Source of the DNA: Streptomyces xinghaiensis S187
GTDB taxonomy: Bacteria; Actinomycetota; Actinomycetes; Streptomycetales; Streptomycetaceae
Length of the DNA: 64,000 nucleotides
Assembly: GCF_000220705.2 (NCBI RefSeq)
Contig: NZ_CP023202.1
Span: 2,046,001 to 2,110,000 of the forward strand
Reading direction: 5' to 3'
Shown here: positions 38,856 to 47,619 of the stretch, in pieces
Layout: each line of letters begins with the position of its first letter
Position numbering within the stretch: position 1 is the first letter of the stretch
The notes under the pieces: generated by a model
What the model was told of the DNA's origin: nothing
Seen by the model: only the letters and a program-made list of their open reading frames with translations
Databases searched by the model: none
Position numbers and translations under genes: made by a program

Positions 38856-38887
38856 AGCCCCTCCCTGCCACCGATCGGGAAGACCTG

Positions 38888-40150
38888 ATGTCGCTTCTCA
38901 ACGACTCCCTGCACGAAGCCGACCCGGACGTCGCCGCCGCCGTCGACGCCGAACTCGACCGCCAGCAGTCCACCCTGGAAATGATCGCCTCGGAGAACTT
39001 CGCGCCCGTCTCGGTGCTGGAGGCCCAGGGGTCGGTCCTGACCAACAAGTACGCCGAGGGCTACCCGGGCCGCCGTTACTACGGCGGCTGCGAGCACGTC
39101 GACGTCGTCGAGCGGCTGGCCATCGCCCGGATCAAGGAGCTGTTCGGGGCCGAGGCCGCCAACGTCCAGCCGCACTCCGGCGCCCAGGCGAACGCCGCCG
39201 CGATGGCCGCCGTCCTCAGCCCGGGCGACACCATCCTGGGCCTGAACCTGGCGCACGGCGGGCACCTCACCCACGGCATGAAGATCAACTTTTCCGGCAA
39301 GCTCTACAAGGTGGCGGCCTACCACGTCGACGCCGAGACCGGCCGGGTCGACATGGACGAGGTCGAGCGGCTCGCCAAGGAGGAGCGGCCCAAGCTGATC
39401 ATCGCGGGCTGGTCCGCCTACCCGCGGCAGCTCGACTTCGCGGCCTTCCGGCGGATCGCGGACGAGGTCGGCGCCTATCTGATGGTGGACATGGCGCACT
39501 TCGCCGGCCTGGTGGCCGCGGGCCTGCACCCCTCCCCGGTGCCGCACGCCCACATCGTCACCACCACCACCCACAAGACGCTGGGCGGCCCGCGCGGCGG
39601 TGTGATCCTCTCCACGGCCGAGCTGGCCAAGAAGATCAACTCGGCCGTCTTCCCCGGCCAGCAGGGCGGCCCGCTGATGCACGTCATCGCGGCCAAGGCG
39701 GTGGCCTTCAAGGTCGCGGCGAGCGAGGACTTCAAGGACCGCCAGCGGCGCACCCTGGCCGGCTCGCGCATCCTGGCGGAGCGGCTGCTGGCCGAGGACG
39801 TCACCGCGGCCGGCGTCTCCGTCCTCTCCGGTGGCACGGACGTCCACCTCGTCCTGGTGGACCTGCGCAACTCCGAGCTGGACGGGCAGCAGGCCGAGGA
39901 CCGCCTCCACGAGGTCGGCATCACGGTCAACCGCAACGCCGTCCCGAACGACCCGCGCCCCCCGATGGTCACCTCGGGCCTGCGGATCGGCACCCCGGCG
40001 CTCGCCACCCGCGGCTTCGGCGAGGACGACTTCCGCGAGGTCGCGGACATCATCGCCGAGGCGCTCAAGCCGAGCTACGACGCGGAGGCGCTGCGCGGCC
40101 GGGTATCCGCCCTGACCGTGAAGCACCCGCTGTACCCCGGGCTGAAGTAA
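38888..40150 (+). CDS. glyA: Serine hydroxymethyltransferase
   Basis: Interconverts serine and glycine with tetrahydrofolate/methylene-THF. A 420-residue PLP enzyme with the cofactor lysine in TTTTHKTLGGPRGG, the N-terminal LEMIASENFAPVSVLEAQG and GYPGRRYYGGCEHVD. It follows gcvH directly, so methylene-THF made by the cleavage system can be used to turn a second glycine into serine. A strong hairpin follows its stop. Confidence 0.98.
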   Translation: MSLLNDSLHEADPDVAAAVDAELDRQQSTLEMIASENFAPVSVLEAQGSVLTNKYAEGYPGRRYYGGCEHVDVVERLAIARIKELFGAEAANVQPHSGAQANAAAMAAVLSPGDTILGLNLAHGGHLTHGMKINFSGKLYKVAAYHVDAETGRVDMDEVERLAKEERPKLIIAGWSAYPRQLDFAAFRRIADEVGAYLMVDMAHFAGLVAAGLHPSPVPHAHIVTTTTHKTLGGPRGGVILSTAELAKKINSAVFPGQQGGPLMHVIAAKAVAFKVAASEDFKDRQRRTLAGSRILAERLLAEDVTAAGVSVLSGGTDVHLVLVDLRNSELDGQQAEDRLHEVGITVNRNAVPNDPRPPMVTSGLRIGTPALATRGFGEDDFREVADIIAEALKPSYDAEALRGRVSALTVKHPLYPGLK

Positions 40151-40190
40151 CCCGCTCCCCCGGCCCGTCCCACCGGCCGGCCGGCAGGGG

Positions 40191-40237
40191 TACGGGGCGG
40201 AAACCAACGGCCCAACATGCCCGGTTTCCGCCCCGTA
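40191..40237 (+). terminator. Terminator after glyA
   Basis: A perfect 15-bp stem, TACGGGGCGGAAACC (40191-40205) with GGTTTCCGCCCCGTA (40223-40237), is followed by TATTG. It ends the gcvT-gcvH-glyA transcript, so sdaA should have its own promoter or depend on readthrough. Confidence 0.9.
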
Positions 40238-40374
40238 TATTGCCTCTACCGCCCCTTGCGGCCCTTCGCAGCCCTTTGCCCCACCTCGCCCGCACCGCCG
40301 TCCGGCCCCCTACCCCGTGGACCGCCGGGCGGCCCGTTTCCCCGCCACCGCGGGGATGATCCGGGAGTACCACC

Positions 40375-41757
40375 GTGGCCATCTCCGTCTTCGATCTCTT
40401 CTCGATCGGCATCGGGCCGTCCAGTTCCCACACCGTGGGCCCGATGCGGGCCGCACGCATGTTCGTCCGACGTCTGGAGCGGGAGGGCCTGCTGGACCGG
40501 ACCGCCTCGGTCCGCGCCGAACTGTTCGGTTCCCTCGGCGCCACCGGCCACGGCCACGGCACCCCCAAGGCCGTCCTGCTCGGCCTGGAGGGCCACTCGC
40601 CGCGCACCGTGGACGTGGAGCGGGCCGACGGCGAGATCGCCCGCATCCGCTCCACGGGACGGCTGCGGCTCCTGGCCGCCGAGGCCGGCGACGCCCACGA
40701 GATCCCCTTCGACGAGCCCTCCCAGCTCGTCCTCCACCGGCGCCGCTCGCTGCCGTACCACGCCAACGGCATGACACTCACGGCGGCGGACGCCGGAGGA
40801 GCACCCGTCCTGGAGAAGACGTACTACTCGGTCGGCGGCGGCTTCGTCGTGGACGAGGACGCGGTCGGTGAGGACCGGATCAAGCCGGACGACACCGTGC
40901 TGAAGTACCCCTTCCGCACCGGCGACGAACTGCTGCGCCTCTCGCGCGAGACCGGTCTGTCCATCGCCGCCCTCATGCTGGAGAACGAGAAGGCCTGGCG
41001 GACGGAGGAGGAGATCCGCGCGGGCCTGCTGGAGATCTGGCGGGTCATGCGCGACTGCGTGGAGCGCGGCCTCACCCGGGAGGGCATCCTCCCCGGCGGC
41101 CTCAAGGTCCGCCGCCGCGCCGCCAACTCGGCGCGCCAGCTCCGCGCCGAGGGTGACGCGCCGGCCCGTGCCATGGAGTGGATCACCCTCTACGCGATGG
41201 CGGTCAACGAGGAGAACGCCGCGGGCGGCCGCGTCGTCACCGCCCCGACCAACGGCGCGGCGGGGATCATCCCGGCCGTCCTCCACTACTACACGGAGTT
41301 CGTGCCGGGCGCCGGCGACGAGGGCGTCGTCCGCTTCCTGCTGGCCGCCGGGGCCATCGGCATGCTCTTCAAGGAGAACGCCTCGATCTCCGGCGCGGAG
41401 GTCGGCTGCCAGGGCGAGGTCGGCTCGGCCTGCTCGATGGCGGCGGGCGGCCTCGCCGAGGTGCTGGGCGGCAGCCCGGAGCAGGTCGAGAACGCCGCCG
41501 AGATCGGCATGGAGCACAACCTGGGCCTGACCTGCGACCCGGTCGGCGGCCTGGTCCAGATCCCGTGCATCGAGCGGAACGGCATGGCGGCGGTGAAGGC
41601 GGTGACGGCCGCGCGCATGGCGCTGCGGGGCGACGGCCGCCACCACGTCTCCCTGGACAAGGTCATCAAGACGATGAAGGACACCGGCGCCGACATGAAG
41701 GTCAAGTACAAGGAGACCGCGCGCGGCGGCCTGGCGGTGAACGTCATCGAGTGCTGA
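40375..41757 (+). CDS. sdaA: L-serine ammonia-lyase (serine dehydratase)
   Basis: A single-chain Fe-S serine dehydratase of 460 residues converting serine to pyruvate and ammonia. The beta-domain N-terminus is SVFDLFSIGIGPSSSHTVGP; the alpha domain carries the cluster cysteines in SGAEVGCQGEVGSACSM and GLTCDPVGGLVQIPC. GTG 40375 has GGGAG upstream. With glyA and gcvTH it completes a route from glycine to pyruvate. Confidence 0.97.
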   Translation: MAISVFDLFSIGIGPSSSHTVGPMRAARMFVRRLEREGLLDRTASVRAELFGSLGATGHGHGTPKAVLLGLEGHSPRTVDVERADGEIARIRSTGRLRLLAAEAGDAHEIPFDEPSQLVLHRRRSLPYHANGMTLTAADAGGAPVLEKTYYSVGGGFVVDEDAVGEDRIKPDDTVLKYPFRTGDELLRLSRETGLSIAALMLENEKAWRTEEEIRAGLLEIWRVMRDCVERGLTREGILPGGLKVRRRAANSARQLRAEGDAPARAMEWITLYAMAVNEENAAGGRVVTAPTNGAAGIIPAVLHYYTEFVPGAGDEGVVRFLLAAGAIGMLFKENASISGAEVGCQGEVGSACSMAAGGLAEVLGGSPEQVENAAEIGMEHNLGLTCDPVGGLVQIPCIERNGMAAVKAVTAARMALRGDGRHHVSLDKVIKTMKDTGADMKVKYKETARGGLAVNVIEC

Positions 41758-41967
41758 GGGATCGGCTCGACCGGGCGCCCGAAACCCGCCACCGGTAAGC
41801 CCCCTCCCTCCGGCCTCAGTCCGGCGCCGAGGAGCCCAGTACACCCATGCATCACATCGCCCCCTGAGCAGTGAGCAGGGGTACACCTTGATCCATGAAT
41901 CCTGTGGCCCGCCCTGCCGACGCCGCCCTGACGTAACCCTTTGCCATCGCCGCCCGGCCCGTCATAG

Positions 41968-41987
41968 CGTTCGAAGCTGCTCGAACG
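41968..41987. promoter_or_regulatory. Operator candidate before the MFS gene
   Basis: CGTTCGA (41968-41974), six bases, TCGAACG (41981-41987): a perfect 7-bp dyad 21 bp upstream of the MFS start. Its closeness to the start suggests it overlaps the transcription start and acts as a repressor site. Confidence 0.5.
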
Positions 41988-42008
41988 ACGGTCCGACGGG
42001 GGATGGGC

Positions 42009-43700
42009 ATGACCGAACAAGTTCCGGCGACGGCGGGGGCGGAAGCGGACGCGCGCCGACGGCAGCGGCGCGAGGGGAACACGCTGCTCGCGGCCATGCT
42101 GACCAATGGCCCGAACGAGCTCATCGATTTCGTCCTGCCGTTGTGGGCGGGAGCGGCCATCGGGCTGAGCGCCACCGAGGTCGGCGTGCTGCTGGCCGTC
42201 GAGATGGTCTTGTCGATGGTCTTCCGGCCGGTCTCCGGTGTCCTGGCCGACACGTTCGAACGCCGTTACGTGGCCGCGGCCGGAGCCGCGCTCTACGGCG
42301 TCTCGGCGGCCGGCTACGCCCTCGCGCAGAGCGCCCCCGTCGCCTACGCGGCAGCCGCCGTCGGCGGCGTGGGAGGCGCGCTGCTGTGGGTGAGCGTCCG
42401 CGCGATCGTCAGTGAACGGCTCGCGGAGGACTCCGCGGTCTTCCCCCGGCTGCTGTCCTCCCAGGAGACCGGCGCCTGGGTGGCGTTCATCGCCGGTCTG
42501 ACGCTGATCGGCCTCATCGACTACACCGGCGTCTTCCTCGCCTGCGCCGCGGCCTGCGCCGCCGCCGCGGTGCTGCTGCTGGTCTCCCCCAGCCGGCCCG
42601 GGCGCCCGCGCGCCGGCACGGACCAAGGGACGGCGGAGGGGACGGCGGCGGCGGGTCTCGGCGCCGTGGGGCGCAGGCTGCGGCCCATGCTGCTCGCCGT
42701 GGTGCTGACGATGACGGCCGAGTCCGCCGTCTCCCTGCTGCTGCTCCTGCACCTGCAGCGCGGGTTCGACCTGGAGATCGGCGAGATCGCCTACGTGTTC
42801 CTGCCCGGCGCCATCGTCATGAGCGTCGCCGCCGAACACCTGCACAGGTATGTGGTGCGGTTCGGCCGCTCCCGGGTGCTGATGGCCGCCTCGCTCTCCA
42901 GCGCCGGGTTCGCCGTGGGCCTGGCGTGGGCACCGAACCCGTTCGTGATCGCGGGGCTGTGGATCCTCAGCGGACTGGCCTGGGCGGCCGTCATCCCCAT
43001 CGGGCAGGCGGTGATCGCCGAGGCGTCGGGCGAACAGGCCGGACGCGGGATGGGGGTGTACGAATCGGCGCGCCTGCTGGGGGCCCTGACCGGGTCGCTC
43101 GCGGCGGGTGTGCTCTACGACAGTGCCGACTGGACCGCGGCCTGCCTCGTCGCGGCGGTGCCCCTGCTGGCCGGGGCGGTGGTCGTCCCCCGTGCCGTGC
43201 GAAGGCTCGGGGTCGCCGACGTCCCTCCCCCGGCACCGGAGCCTCCGGGACGGCCGGAGAAGCCGCAGGGGCCCGCCGCGGCGGACGGTGCGTCCGGAGC
43301 GGAGAGCCGGACGGAGACGGACACCAGGACGGCGGCGGCGAAGCGGGAACCCCGGCGGAAGGAGAACCAGCGGGAGGAGAAGCGGAAGCAGAAGCAGAAG
43401 ACGCCCCGGCAGATCCGGCGCGAACTCGGCCTGCACGCGGCGCTGTTCGCGGTGGCCCAGCTCGTCCTGCTCGTCGCCGGCCTGTCCTGGATGAAGGACC
43501 TGCTCACCGGGGACTTCGGCGAACTGCTGCTCAGCGGCGGCAGGGAACAGGACTCGCCCGTCACCGGCCTGCTCTACGGCGCGGGCCGGCTGTGGACGTT
43601 CATCCTGATCGCGGACGCCCTCTGGCAGGGCGGCAGGCTTCTCGTCCTGGCGCTCCGCCCCTCCTCCCCGGAACCGCCGTCCCGCCCCTCCGGGGACTGA
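42009..43700 (+). CDS. MFS transporter with C-terminal two-helix extension
   Basis: A 563-residue protein. Residues 1-395 look like a 12-helix MFS domain (FRPVSGVLADTFERRY is the loop 2-3 motif region). It continues with a ~75-residue strongly charged linker (KREPRRKENQREEKRKQKQK) and two further hydrophobic segments (LHAALFAVAQLVLLVAGLSW and a later one). The extension is not part of ordinary MFS proteins. Start ATG 42009 is preferred because GACGGGGG is six bases before it; ATG 42003 is too close. Substrate unknown. It converges with the small effector-like gene. Confidence 0.85.
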   Translation: MTEQVPATAGAEADARRRQRREGNTLLAAMLTNGPNELIDFVLPLWAGAAIGLSATEVGVLLAVEMVLSMVFRPVSGVLADTFERRYVAAAGAALYGVSAAGYALAQSAPVAYAAAAVGGVGGALLWVSVRAIVSERLAEDSAVFPRLLSSQETGAWVAFIAGLTLIGLIDYTGVFLACAAACAAAAVLLLVSPSRPGRPRAGTDQGTAEGTAAAGLGAVGRRLRPMLLAVVLTMTAESAVSLLLLLHLQRGFDLEIGEIAYVFLPGAIVMSVAAEHLHRYVVRFGRSRVLMAASLSSAGFAVGLAWAPNPFVIAGLWILSGLAWAAVIPIGQAVIAEASGEQAGRGMGVYESARLLGALTGSLAAGVLYDSADWTAACLVAAVPLLAGAVVVPRAVRRLGVADVPPPAPEPPGRPEKPQGPAAADGASGAESRTETDTRTAAAKREPRRKENQREEKRKQKQKTPRQIRRELGLHAALFAVAQLVLLVAGLSWMKDLLTGDFGELLLSGGREQDSPVTGLLYGAGRLWTFILIADALWQGGRLLVLALRPSSPEPPSRPSGD

Positions 43701-43728
43701 GATCGGCCGGGAGCGGGCACCGGAACGG

Positions 43729-44241
43729 TCAGGCGGGCGGAGCCGGCGGCACCGGGCCCGAGCCGCTCGCCGGGGGCGGGGGCGAAGGCGGGGGCGGGGG
43801 CGGGGGCGGGGGCGGGGCCCCCAGGGTGACGGAGCCGTGGAAGTCCCGGCCCTGGATGACGGCTCCGTGCACGGTGGCGCCGCTGATCTCATTGTGCACC
43901 GCCGCCTCGGGGCTTCCGGCGGGGGCCAGTTCGTCCAGGAGCCGCCGGAGCGTCGCGGCGGCCTCCGGGTCGGCGCGCAGCAGCGCTCGCAGCCGCATCC
44001 GCCACATCGCCTCGACGCCGGCCGCCGCCGTTCCGTCACCGCCGGCCCGGGCCTCCTCCAACTCGCCCCGGGACTCCTCCAGTTCCTCTTCCACGGAGGT
44101 CGTGCCGGACGAGCCGGGCGGTCCGGCCCGCCCGAGCAGGGCCGCCACGCGCACCTTCGTCTGCGCCCAGGCGTCGGTCACCATGGCCCCCACCAGGGCC
44201 GCGGCTCCGGAAGCCGCCAGGGCGGCGAGTTCTGGTTCCAC
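43729..44241 (-). CDS. Small putative membrane-active effector with amyloid-type motif
   Basis: A 170-residue protein. Residues 5-37 are a hydrophobic Ala/Gly-rich helix (ELAALAASGAAALVGAM) ending before AWAQTKVRVAALLGR. A helical, acidic middle follows, then HNEISGATVHGAVIQGRD (116-133) continuing FHGSV, then a proline-rich tail. The same motif is at the N-terminus of the divergent STAND protein. This matches reported bacterial amyloid-signalling pairs, where a Bell/HeLo-like pore-forming protein and an NLR share a prion-like motif. Membrane attack as output is inference. GTG 44241 has GGAGGGAG four bases upstream. Confidence 0.72.
   Translation of the reverse strand: MEPELAALAASGAAALVGAMVTDAWAQTKVRVAALLGRAGPPGSSGTTSVEEELEESRGELEEARAGGDGTAAAGVEAMWRMRLRALLRADPEAAATLRRLLDELAPAGSPEAAVHNEISGATVHGAVIQGRDFHGSVTLGAPPPPPPPPPPSPPPPASGSGPVPPAPPA
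43772..43817. repeat. GGGGGC hexanucleotide repeat (G-quadruplex type)
   Basis: (GGGGGC)x4 plus GGGG at 43790-43817, and GGGGGCGGGGG at 43772-43782. On the coding (minus) strand it encodes a run of ten prolines plus more. The + strand has five G-runs separated by single C bases, ideal for a G-quadruplex and for replication slippage in steps of two prolines. Confidence 0.9.
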
Positions 44242-44520
44242 CGGTCTCCCTCCAGCGCGTCCACCGAGCTTCCCACACCGGGGAAAACCGGACGATTCCG
44301 CGAGCCCGCCCAGCCGCTCCCCCTTGCCCCGGGCCCGGATCCGTCTCTGCTCCGAACTGGGTGAACAGTGTCCCGGCCGCCGCCCGCAACCGCCGGGTGC
44401 TCCGGACCGTCTACGCAGAATCCCAGCCGGTGCCGTTCCACCACCAGGACTGTTTTCTCTGCGAACGCGCCAGGATCAGAGAGGGATTACCGGCGCACGG
44501 CCGATGACGGGGGGGACGTC

Positions 44521-46716
44521 ATGACGGGCAGAGGGCTGGGACGGCACCACGGCGACGAGGAGAACGCCGGTGTGCGGAACGACCTCGGTGGGACGGTGCA
44601 CGGTCCGAGCGTGCAGGTCGGCACCGTGCACGGCGACGTCCGGGTTCTCGGCGCGCCGCCCGGGGGCACCGGCCCGCCCTGGCAGTTGCCGCCGGTGAGC
44701 CGGGTGACCAACCGGGAGCGCGAACTGGCGGCCCTGGACCGGTTCCGGGAGCGGGCCGTCCGCGGCGAGGGCCCCACGGCCGTGACGATCTCCGGGCTGG
44801 GCGGGGTCGGCAAGACGGCCCTGGCGCTGCACTGGCTGCACGGCCTCAGGGCGACGGTGCCGGACGGCCAGCTGTTCGCCGGGCTGGGCGCGCAGTCACC
44901 GGACGGCCCCGTGCGTCCCGGTACGGTCCTCGGGATGTTCCTGCGGGCCCTGGGTGTGCCCGCCGAGGGCATTCCCGGGGCCACGGAGGAGAGACTCGGG
45001 CTCTACCGCTCCCTCACCGCCGAGCGGAAGCTGGCGGTGCTGCTGGACGACGCCGTGTCCGCGGCGCAGGTACGGCCGCTGCTGCCGAGCGGCACCTGCG
45101 TCGCGGTGGTGACGAGCCGCTGGCGGCTCCCGGGTCTCTCGGTGGACGGCTGTCTCGCCCTGGGACTCGAACCGCTGGGCGCGGACGCGGCCGTCGACTT
45201 GCTGGCGTCCACCCTGGGGGACGGACGGGTGGTGGACGAACCGGCGGAGGCCCGCGCCCTGGTGGGGCTCTGTGCCGGGCTGCCGCTGGCCGTCCGTGTG
45301 GTGGGGGCCCGCCTCGCCGCCCGTCCCGAGCGCCCGCTCCGGGCCATGGTGCGGGCGCTGTCCGCCGAACACAGCCGATTGGACGCCATGACCATCGAGG
45401 ACGACCACAGCGTGCGCGCCGCTCTCGACCTCTCCCACCGGGCGCTGCCCGGCCCGGCCGCACGCCTGTACCGGCTGCTCGGCCTGCATCCCGGTACCGA
45501 CTTCGGGGTGAACGCCGCCCGTGCCCTCAGCGGCGGCCCGCCCGGGGAGGCCGCGGCCGGTGACGTGCCGGCCGGTGACATCCCGGACCTCCTCGACCAG
45601 TTGCTCGACGCCAACCTGCTGCTCGGAACCGGTGAGGATCGCTACCGCCTGCACGATCTGGTGCGGCTGCACGCCCGCGGCCTGCTGGAGGCCGGACACG
45701 GGGTGGAGGACCGTGAGCGGGCGCTGCGGCGGCTGCTCGACCACTACCTCGCCTCGGCGACCGCGGCCGAGAGCGTGCTCGACCCGCATCACCGGTCGCT
45801 GCCGCGGACCTACGGACCGGGCGAGCCGGTCACTGAGGATTTCCACGGGGATGCGCGGGCCGCCCTGGACTGGCTGGAGCGCGAACACCGCACGCTGATG
45901 GCCGTCATCGGGCTCGCGCGGGAGGCGGGCGTGCCCGCGGCCGCCTGGCAGCTGGCCGACGCGATGTGGCCGCTGTTCACCCGGCGGAAGCACTACGAGT
46001 CCTGGCGGACGGCCCACCGGGAGGGACTGGCCGCGGCCCGGGACTGCCGGGACCGCGCGGCCCAGTGCCGGATGCTCACCTCGGGCGGTCTGGGCGAACT
46101 CGACACCGGCGGGCACGCCCGCGCACTGGAGATGTTCGACGAGGCGGCCCGGCTGTTCCGCGAGAGCGGCGACCCCCTGGGGCACGCGCGCACCTGCAAC
46201 TACCGGGGGCTGGCCTGCCTCGGCCTCGGCCGGCTCGATGAGGCGGCGGAACTCTTCCGGCACGCCGCCGAGGAGTGCCCCCGGCACGGTGACCGCCGCG
46301 CCGGAGGTCTGGCACACCTCAACCTCGCCGACACGGCCGTGCGCGGAGGGCGGTCCGGGCTCGCGGTCACCGAGGCGGCCCGCGCGCACGAAGTGCTGGT
46401 GGAGGAGGGCGACCCGTACAACGCGGCCCGTGCGGACATCCTCCTCGGCCGTGCGCTGCCGGCGCTCGGCCGGACGGAGGAGGCGGAGGACCATCTGCGC
46501 CGGGCGGTCGCCACCCTGCGCGAGGCCAAGGCGGGTTACGAGACCGGGCGGGCGCTGGAGGCGCTGGGAGAGCTCGCGGAGCACCTCGGGCGGACCGGCA
46601 CGGCCCGCCGGCACTACACCGAGGCCCTGGAGCACTACGCCAGGCTGGCGGTTCCGGCCGCCGAGGCCGTGCGCGTACGGCTGCGCCGGCTCGGCGGGCC
46701 GACCCCCGGCCCGTAG
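44521..46716 (+). CDS. STAND NTPase (NB-ARC, TPR) with N-terminal amyloid-type motif
   Basis: A 731-residue NLR-like protein. Residues 18-41 hold VRNDLGGTVHGPSVQVGTVH followed by GDVRV, matching the motif in the divergent effector-like protein. Then an NB-ARC ATPase: P-loop SGLGGVGKTALAL (91-103), Walker B AVLLDDAVSAAQVRPLLP, sensor VTSRWRLPG, GLPLAVRVVGARL, and an MHD-like RLHDLVRLHARG. From about 520 on, TPR repeats form the likely ligand sensor. There is no DNA-binding domain, unlike AfsR/SARP proteins. ATG 44521 follows GGGGGGGAC. Model: sensing by the TPRs exposes the motif, which templates the effector. Confidence 0.88.
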   Translation: MTGRGLGRHHGDEENAGVRNDLGGTVHGPSVQVGTVHGDVRVLGAPPGGTGPPWQLPPVSRVTNRERELAALDRFRERAVRGEGPTAVTISGLGGVGKTALALHWLHGLRATVPDGQLFAGLGAQSPDGPVRPGTVLGMFLRALGVPAEGIPGATEERLGLYRSLTAERKLAVLLDDAVSAAQVRPLLPSGTCVAVVTSRWRLPGLSVDGCLALGLEPLGADAAVDLLASTLGDGRVVDEPAEARALVGLCAGLPLAVRVVGARLAARPERPLRAMVRALSAEHSRLDAMTIEDDHSVRAALDLSHRALPGPAARLYRLLGLHPGTDFGVNAARALSGGPPGEAAAGDVPAGDIPDLLDQLLDANLLLGTGEDRYRLHDLVRLHARGLLEAGHGVEDRERALRRLLDHYLASATAAESVLDPHHRSLPRTYGPGEPVTEDFHGDARAALDWLEREHRTLMAVIGLAREAGVPAAAWQLADAMWPLFTRRKHYESWRTAHREGLAAARDCRDRAAQCRMLTSGGLGELDTGGHARALEMFDEAARLFRESGDPLGHARTCNYRGLACLGLGRLDEAAELFRHAAEECPRHGDRRAGGLAHLNLADTAVRGGRSGLAVTEAARAHEVLVEEGDPYNAARADILLGRALPALGRTEEAEDHLRRAVATLREAKAGYETGRALEALGELAEHLGRTGTARRHYTEALEHYARLAVPAAEAVRVRLRRLGGPTPGP

Positions 46717-46746
46717 CGCCGCCGGGGGCGGGCCTGCTGAACGGTA

Positions 46747-46774
46747 GCGGCCCGCCCGGGCGGGGGCGGGCCGC
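46747..46774. terminator. Bidirectional terminator, STAND gene / coupled pair
   Basis: GCGGCCCGCC (46747-46756) pairs perfectly with GGCGGGCCGC (46765-46774) across an 8-base loop, in the 105 bp between convergent genes. Confidence 0.75.
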
Positions 46775-46821
46775 TCCGGCCGCCGACCCCCGCTCGGGGT
46801 GTCGGCCACCGGTCCGGGGCG

Positions 46822-47619
46822 TCAACCACCGTCCCCCGGCCGGGAGCTGAACCGTCCGGCTCCGGAAGCCGGGCGGACGGCTCGGTCCTCGCGCACGAGC
46901 CGCAGGGTCTGCCGCCACGCCACGGCGCCCGCCGCGCCCGCCGTGCCCAGCGGTACGGCGAGCCCGCGCAGCTGGACGGTGGCCGGGAGCAGGGCGGGCA
47001 GCGGCACCCCGGCGGTCAGCCAGGCGTGCAGCACGGAGCCCCACACCGGCCGGACCACGCCGGCCGGACCCGTGCCCGCCGGGTGGGCCAGCCGCAGGCG
47101 GACCGCGCCCTCGCGGGTGCGGAGCAGTGCGCCGCCGCCGGCGCCGCCGAGCACGAGGACCACCAGAGCGCCCGGGTTGCGGTGCCCCAGCGCATCCGCC
47201 CACGCCCCGGCGCGGCACGGGTCCCCGCCGGGGCGGAGCCCCGCGGTGAGCACGTCGGCGAGACCGGCGAGATCAGCCGGGCCCGTGCGCCGTCGGGCAC
47301 ACCCGGGGACGCGACCGTGCTCGCCGGACCCGGGCCCGGGCCGGCCGGCCGCGCCGGGCAGGGAGATCCGCAGATGCCGGTCCGTGCCCACCTCCCCGGT
47401 TCCCGGCCGCACGACGACGATCCGCTCCACGGCGGCCCCCACGGCCCCAGCCGCCCTGGCGGCCCCGGAGTACGGCTCCTCCCCCAGCGGCACGGCGAGG
47501 GCGGCCGCGCCGGGGTGTCCGTCGGGAAGGAGCCGTGCCAGGAGCCCCCGCGGGCCGGGGGCGCCGAACCCGTCCGGGCGGTCCCGGCCGGGGACCGCGT
47601 GCTGCCGCAGCCCCGTCAC
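46822..47619 (-). CDS. Unknown protein, translationally coupled to the GT-B-like gene
   Basis: A 265-residue protein I do not recognise. It starts at GTG 47619, which overlaps the stop of the upstream gene (GTGA). The N-terminal ~130 residues are soluble-looking (VTGLRQHAVPGRDRPDGF, AVERIVVVRPGTGEVGTD). A hydrophobic stretch GALVVLVLGGAGGGALL and another near LTAGVPLPALLPATV follow; neither is a confident membrane helix. The tight coupling implies a joint function with the upstream protein. Confidence 0.7.
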   Translation of the reverse strand: MTGLRQHAVPGRDRPDGFGAPGPRGLLARLLPDGHPGAAALAVPLGEEPYSGAARAAGAVGAAVERIVVVRPGTGEVGTDRHLRISLPGAAGRPGPGSGEHGRVPGCARRRTGPADLAGLADVLTAGLRPGGDPCRAGAWADALGHRNPGALVVLVLGGAGGGALLRTREGAVRLRLAHPAGTGPAGVVRPVWGSVLHAWLTAGVPLPALLPATVQLRGLAVPLGTAGAAGAVAWRQTLRLVREDRAVRPASGAGRFSSRPGDGG

